Assembly (NCBI GenBank): GCA_945869715.1 | Contig: CAMBPP010000025.1 | Coordinates: 1-15,323, forward strand | Reading direction: 5' to 3' | Source: Bifidobacterium breve | Lineage (GTDB): Bacteria > Actinomycetota > Acidimicrobiia > Acidimicrobiales > Ilumatobacteraceae | Length of the DNA: 15,323 nucleotides | Shown here: piece by piece, positions 13,530 to 15,323 of the stretch | How the letters are laid out: each line of letters starts with the position of its first letter | Numbering within the stretch: position 1 is the stretch's first letter | Translations under genes and position numbers: made by a program | Notes under the pieces: generated by a model | The model's input: only the letters and a program-made list of their open reading frames with translations | Databases searched by the model: none | Told to the model about the DNA's origin: nothing

Positions 13530-14012
13530 TTAGAGTGCCGCAATTTCTTTCAGAGCCTGCACGGTCATAATTGCTCCAATTGCTGCCTCTTCGCCTTTGT
13601 TGCCTTCCGTGCCGCACCTGTCGAGTGCTTGTCGAAGAGTATTAACGGTGAGGACGCCAAAGGCCACGTGTACACCCGACTGCAATGCGGCTTGTTGTAA
13701 ACCAGAAGCTGCCTCGCCTGAGACGTATTCAAAATGCGGGGTATCTCCACGAATGACTGCGCCAAGAGCTACAACTGCATCTACCTTCCCAGACTTCGCT
13801 AGCGCTAATGCTGCAACGGGTAGTTCAAATGCCCCGGGCACCCAGATTGTGTGAATGTCTTTTGGGGCAACTCCATGGTTGGTGAACCCTTGAACAGCGC
13901 CAACACGCAATGCGTCAACAATGTCAAAGTTAAAAGTTGCACAGAGGATGCCAAAGCGCATGCCGCTTCCATTTACTTTTACGTTGCTGAGTCCATCATT
14001 TGGTCCGTGCAT
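13530..14012 (-). CDS. ribH: 6,7-dimethyl-8-ribityllumazine synthase
   Basis: Lumazine synthase condenses 3,4-dihydroxy-2-butanone 4-phosphate with 5-amino-6-ribitylamino-uracil, the penultimate step of riboflavin synthesis; it usually forms pentamers or 60-mers. The 160-residue protein has ATFNFDIVD (25-33), VPGAFELP (58-65), GAVIRGDTPHFEYV (84-97) with catalytic His93, FGVLTVNTLRQALDR (118-132) and NKGEEAA (138-144). The ATG has GGAG six bases upstream. It is 37 bases downstream of ribBA on the same strand, so it receives the butanone phosphate made by its neighbour. The phospholipase follows it. Confidence 0.97.
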   Translation of the reverse strand: MHGPNDGLSNVKVNGSGMRFGILCATFNFDIVDALRVGAVQGFTNHGVAPKDIHTIWVPGAFELPVAALALAKSGKVDAVVALGAVIRGDTPHFEYVSGEAASGLQQAALQSGVHVAFGVLTVNTLRQALDRCGTEGNKGEEAAIGAIMTVQALKEIAAL

Positions 14013-14049
14013 TTTTTACTCCATTCTTCAGACGAATTATTTATCCATA

Positions 14050-15282
14050 TCAATTATCAATGAGGTGGCCCATGCGTTCTTTTTTTGTAAGCAGGTATTT
14101 CTCATTTTCGGGTGTTGATGCAATTTCAATTGAAACTCGTTCTACTACTGCAAGCCCATAACCTTCAAGGCCGCCATATTTCGCGGGGTTATTGGTCATG
14201 AGTCGCAGTTCCGATGCCCCGAGGTCGGCAAGAATTTGCGCCCCAATGCCGTATTCGCGGCTATCTACTGGCAGACCAAGTTCGATGTTCGCATCTACTG
14301 TGTCGAGGCCTTCATCTTGCAAAGAGTATGCGCGAATTTTGTGACCTATTCCAATGCCGCGACCTTCGTGGCCACGTAAATACACCACAACGCCACGGCC
14401 TTCTTCGGAAATCTTTTGCATTGCTGCGGCAAGCTGTGGGCCACAGTCGCAGCGTCGGCTGCCAAACACGTCACCCGTGAGACATTCGCTATGTACACGA
14501 GTAAGTACTGAACCAGGTGCGGAAATATCGCCCTGAGTAAATGCAAGATGTTCTATGCCATCAACGGTATTGCGATACGCGTGGCATGTGAAAATACCCC
14601 ATTCAGTAGGTACGGGAGCAGAACTAATGAATTCCACTAGCCGCTCGTTGTGACGTCGATGTTCAATGAGCAGAGCAATGGAAGACAACAGCAAATTGTT
14701 CTTGGTACAAAATGCGCGCAGATCATCGAGGCGCGCCATGGTGCCATCATCATTTTGAATTTCACAAACAACACCTGCAGGCTGGCAGCCAGCAAGTTTG
14801 GCAAGGTCCACTGCAGCTTCGGTATGACCTGCTCTTTTTAGTACGCCACCTTCGCGGGCCCGAAGGGGAAAAATGTGCCCGGGCCGAGCAAATGCTGCAT
14901 AGTTGGCCTTGGGGTCAGAGAGTGCACGTAATGTAGCGGCGCGGTCGGCTGCAGATATTCCCGTGGCGATTCCTTCCATGAGGTCTACCGACACGGTGAA
15001 AGCAGTGCGGTGACTCTCAGTATTTTGATCAACCATGGCAGGGAGGCGTAGTTCATCACAACGCTCACCGGTGAGTGGTGCACATACAACACCTGTGGAA
15101 TGGCGAACGATGAATGCAAGTTTTTCCTGCGTGGCGAATTCTGCAGCCATGATGAAGTCGCCTTCGTTTTCGCGATCTTCATCGTCAACGATGACCACCA
15201 TTTCACCGCGAGCAATTGCTGCGAGTACTTCGGGAATGGAAGCAAACCCGTGGTCTTTGGGTTGGGGGGACGTGCTATTCAT
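14050..15282 (-). CDS. ribBA: Bifunctional 3,4-dihydroxy-2-butanone 4-phosphate synthase / GTP cyclohydrolase II
   Basis: The protein supplies both precursors of riboflavin. The N-terminal RibB half makes dihydroxybutanone phosphate from ribulose 5-phosphate, and the C-terminal RibA half opens GTP. RibB motifs are DDEDRENEGD (33-42), RHSTGVVC (60-67) and the FARPGHIFPLRAREGGVL stretch (131-148). RibA motifs are SECLTGDVFGSRRCDCG, with zinc ligands Cys267, Cys278 and Cys280, then RGHEGRGIG, DSREYGIGAQIL and MTNNPAKYGGLEGYGL. Both active sites look intact. ATG 15282 is preferred over the longer frame (to 15306) because AAAGGA lies five bases upstream and the family N terminus fits; this gives 410 residues. 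The start overlaps the stop of an upstream gene by 8 bases. Confidence 0.97.
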   Translation of the reverse strand: MNSTSPQPKDHGFASIPEVLAAIARGEMVVIVDDEDRENEGDFIMAAEFATQEKLAFIVRHSTGVVCAPLTGERCDELRLPAMVDQNTESHRTAFTVSVDLMEGIATGISAADRAATLRALSDPKANYAAFARPGHIFPLRAREGGVLKRAGHTEAAVDLAKLAGCQPAGVVCEIQNDDGTMARLDDLRAFCTKNNLLLSSIALLIEHRRHNERLVEFISSAPVPTEWGIFTCHAYRNTVDGIEHLAFTQGDISAPGSVLTRVHSECLTGDVFGSRRCDCGPQLAAAMQKISEEGRGVVVYLRGHEGRGIGIGHKIRAYSLQDEGLDTVDANIELGLPVDSREYGIGAQILADLGASELRLMTNNPAKYGGLEGYGLAVVERVSIEIASTPENEKYLLTKKERMGHLIDN

Positions 15283-15323
15283 GGTTTTCCTTTCGCACCT
15301 CAACAACGACTTCTATGTCGGTA
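15275..15323 (-). CDS. C-terminal end of an upstream gene (partial)
   Basis: On the minus strand, an open frame enters from the window edge and reads 15 residues (TDIEVVVEVRKENHE) before TAG at 15275-15277. It overlaps the ribBA start by eight bases, the kind of overlap seen in coupled operons. In riboflavin clusters the gene before ribBA is often the riboflavin synthase alpha subunit, whose C terminus can look like an IEV-rich strand, but 15 residues cannot show this. Its identity is open. Confidence 0.45.
   Translation of the reverse strand, partial: TDIEVVVEVRKENHE

Noticed and set aside
13489..13617. Longer N terminus for the phospholipase reaching into ribH
   Set aside because: The added residues are a reverse-frame reading of ribH coding sequence; AGGAG before ATG 13488 and the signal-like segment support the shorter form.
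15283..15323. FMN riboswitch upstream of ribBA
   Set aside because: The bases before ribBA encode the end of another gene and are too short for the element; any riboswitch would lie outside the window.

Overview
The window looks like a chromosomal stretch from an actinobacterium of moderate GC (roughly half, by eye). The gene order glmS-like / acpS / nnr / alr / tsaE / tsaB / rimI / tsaD / ... / groES / groEL follows the housekeeping block known from Streptomyces and Mycobacterium (Mycobacterium tuberculosis has alr, tsaE, tsaB, rimI, tsaD, groES, groEL1 in that order). The moderate GC, short intergenic gaps, overlapping genes and apparently leaderless promoters would fit a compact aquatic lineage, perhaps acidimicrobial. 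That placement is inference; the phylum is much safer than the class.

Region 1 (1-9669, all plus strand). A left-truncated, oversized GlmS-like double-SIS protein overlaps acpS (holo-ACP synthase). A separate promoter then seems to serve nnr (NAD(P)H-hydrate repair), which overlaps alr (alanine racemase). tsaE, tsaB, rimI and tsaD follow, mostly with overlapping ends; TsaE, TsaB and TsaD make the tRNA t6A modification and RimI is an N-terminal acetyltransferase. dusB (tRNA dihydrouridine synthase) and maf (nucleotide pyrophosphatase) close the run.

Region 2 (9670-11809). The groES-groEL heat-shock operon is preceded by a perfect CIRCE operator (9-9-9 inverted repeat) overlapping the likely promoter, and followed by a strong intrinsic terminator.

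Region 3 (11791-13037, plus strand). A small membrane protein of unknown function, a 55-residue acidic protein and a NUDIX CoA-pyrophosphatase-like hydrolase lie close together. The first two have a TANNNT -10 hexamer exactly six bases before the start codon and no properly spaced Shine-Dalgarno sequence, which is the pattern of leaderless mRNAs. The nnr gene shows the same arrangement with the same hexamer, TACGCT.

Region 4 (13039-15323, minus strand). A riboflavin cluster (the end of an unidentified upstream gene, ribBA, ribH) is followed by a small secreted prokaryotic phospholipase A2, which meets the NUDIX gene tail-to-tail with one base between the stop codons.

No rRNA, tRNA, CRISPR array, insertion sequence or phage gene was seen, and no stretch over 300 bases lacks a gene. 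The most unusual elements are the phospholipase A2 next to the riboflavin genes, the divergent GlmS-like protein with a long C-terminal extension, and the repeated leaderless-promoter architecture.
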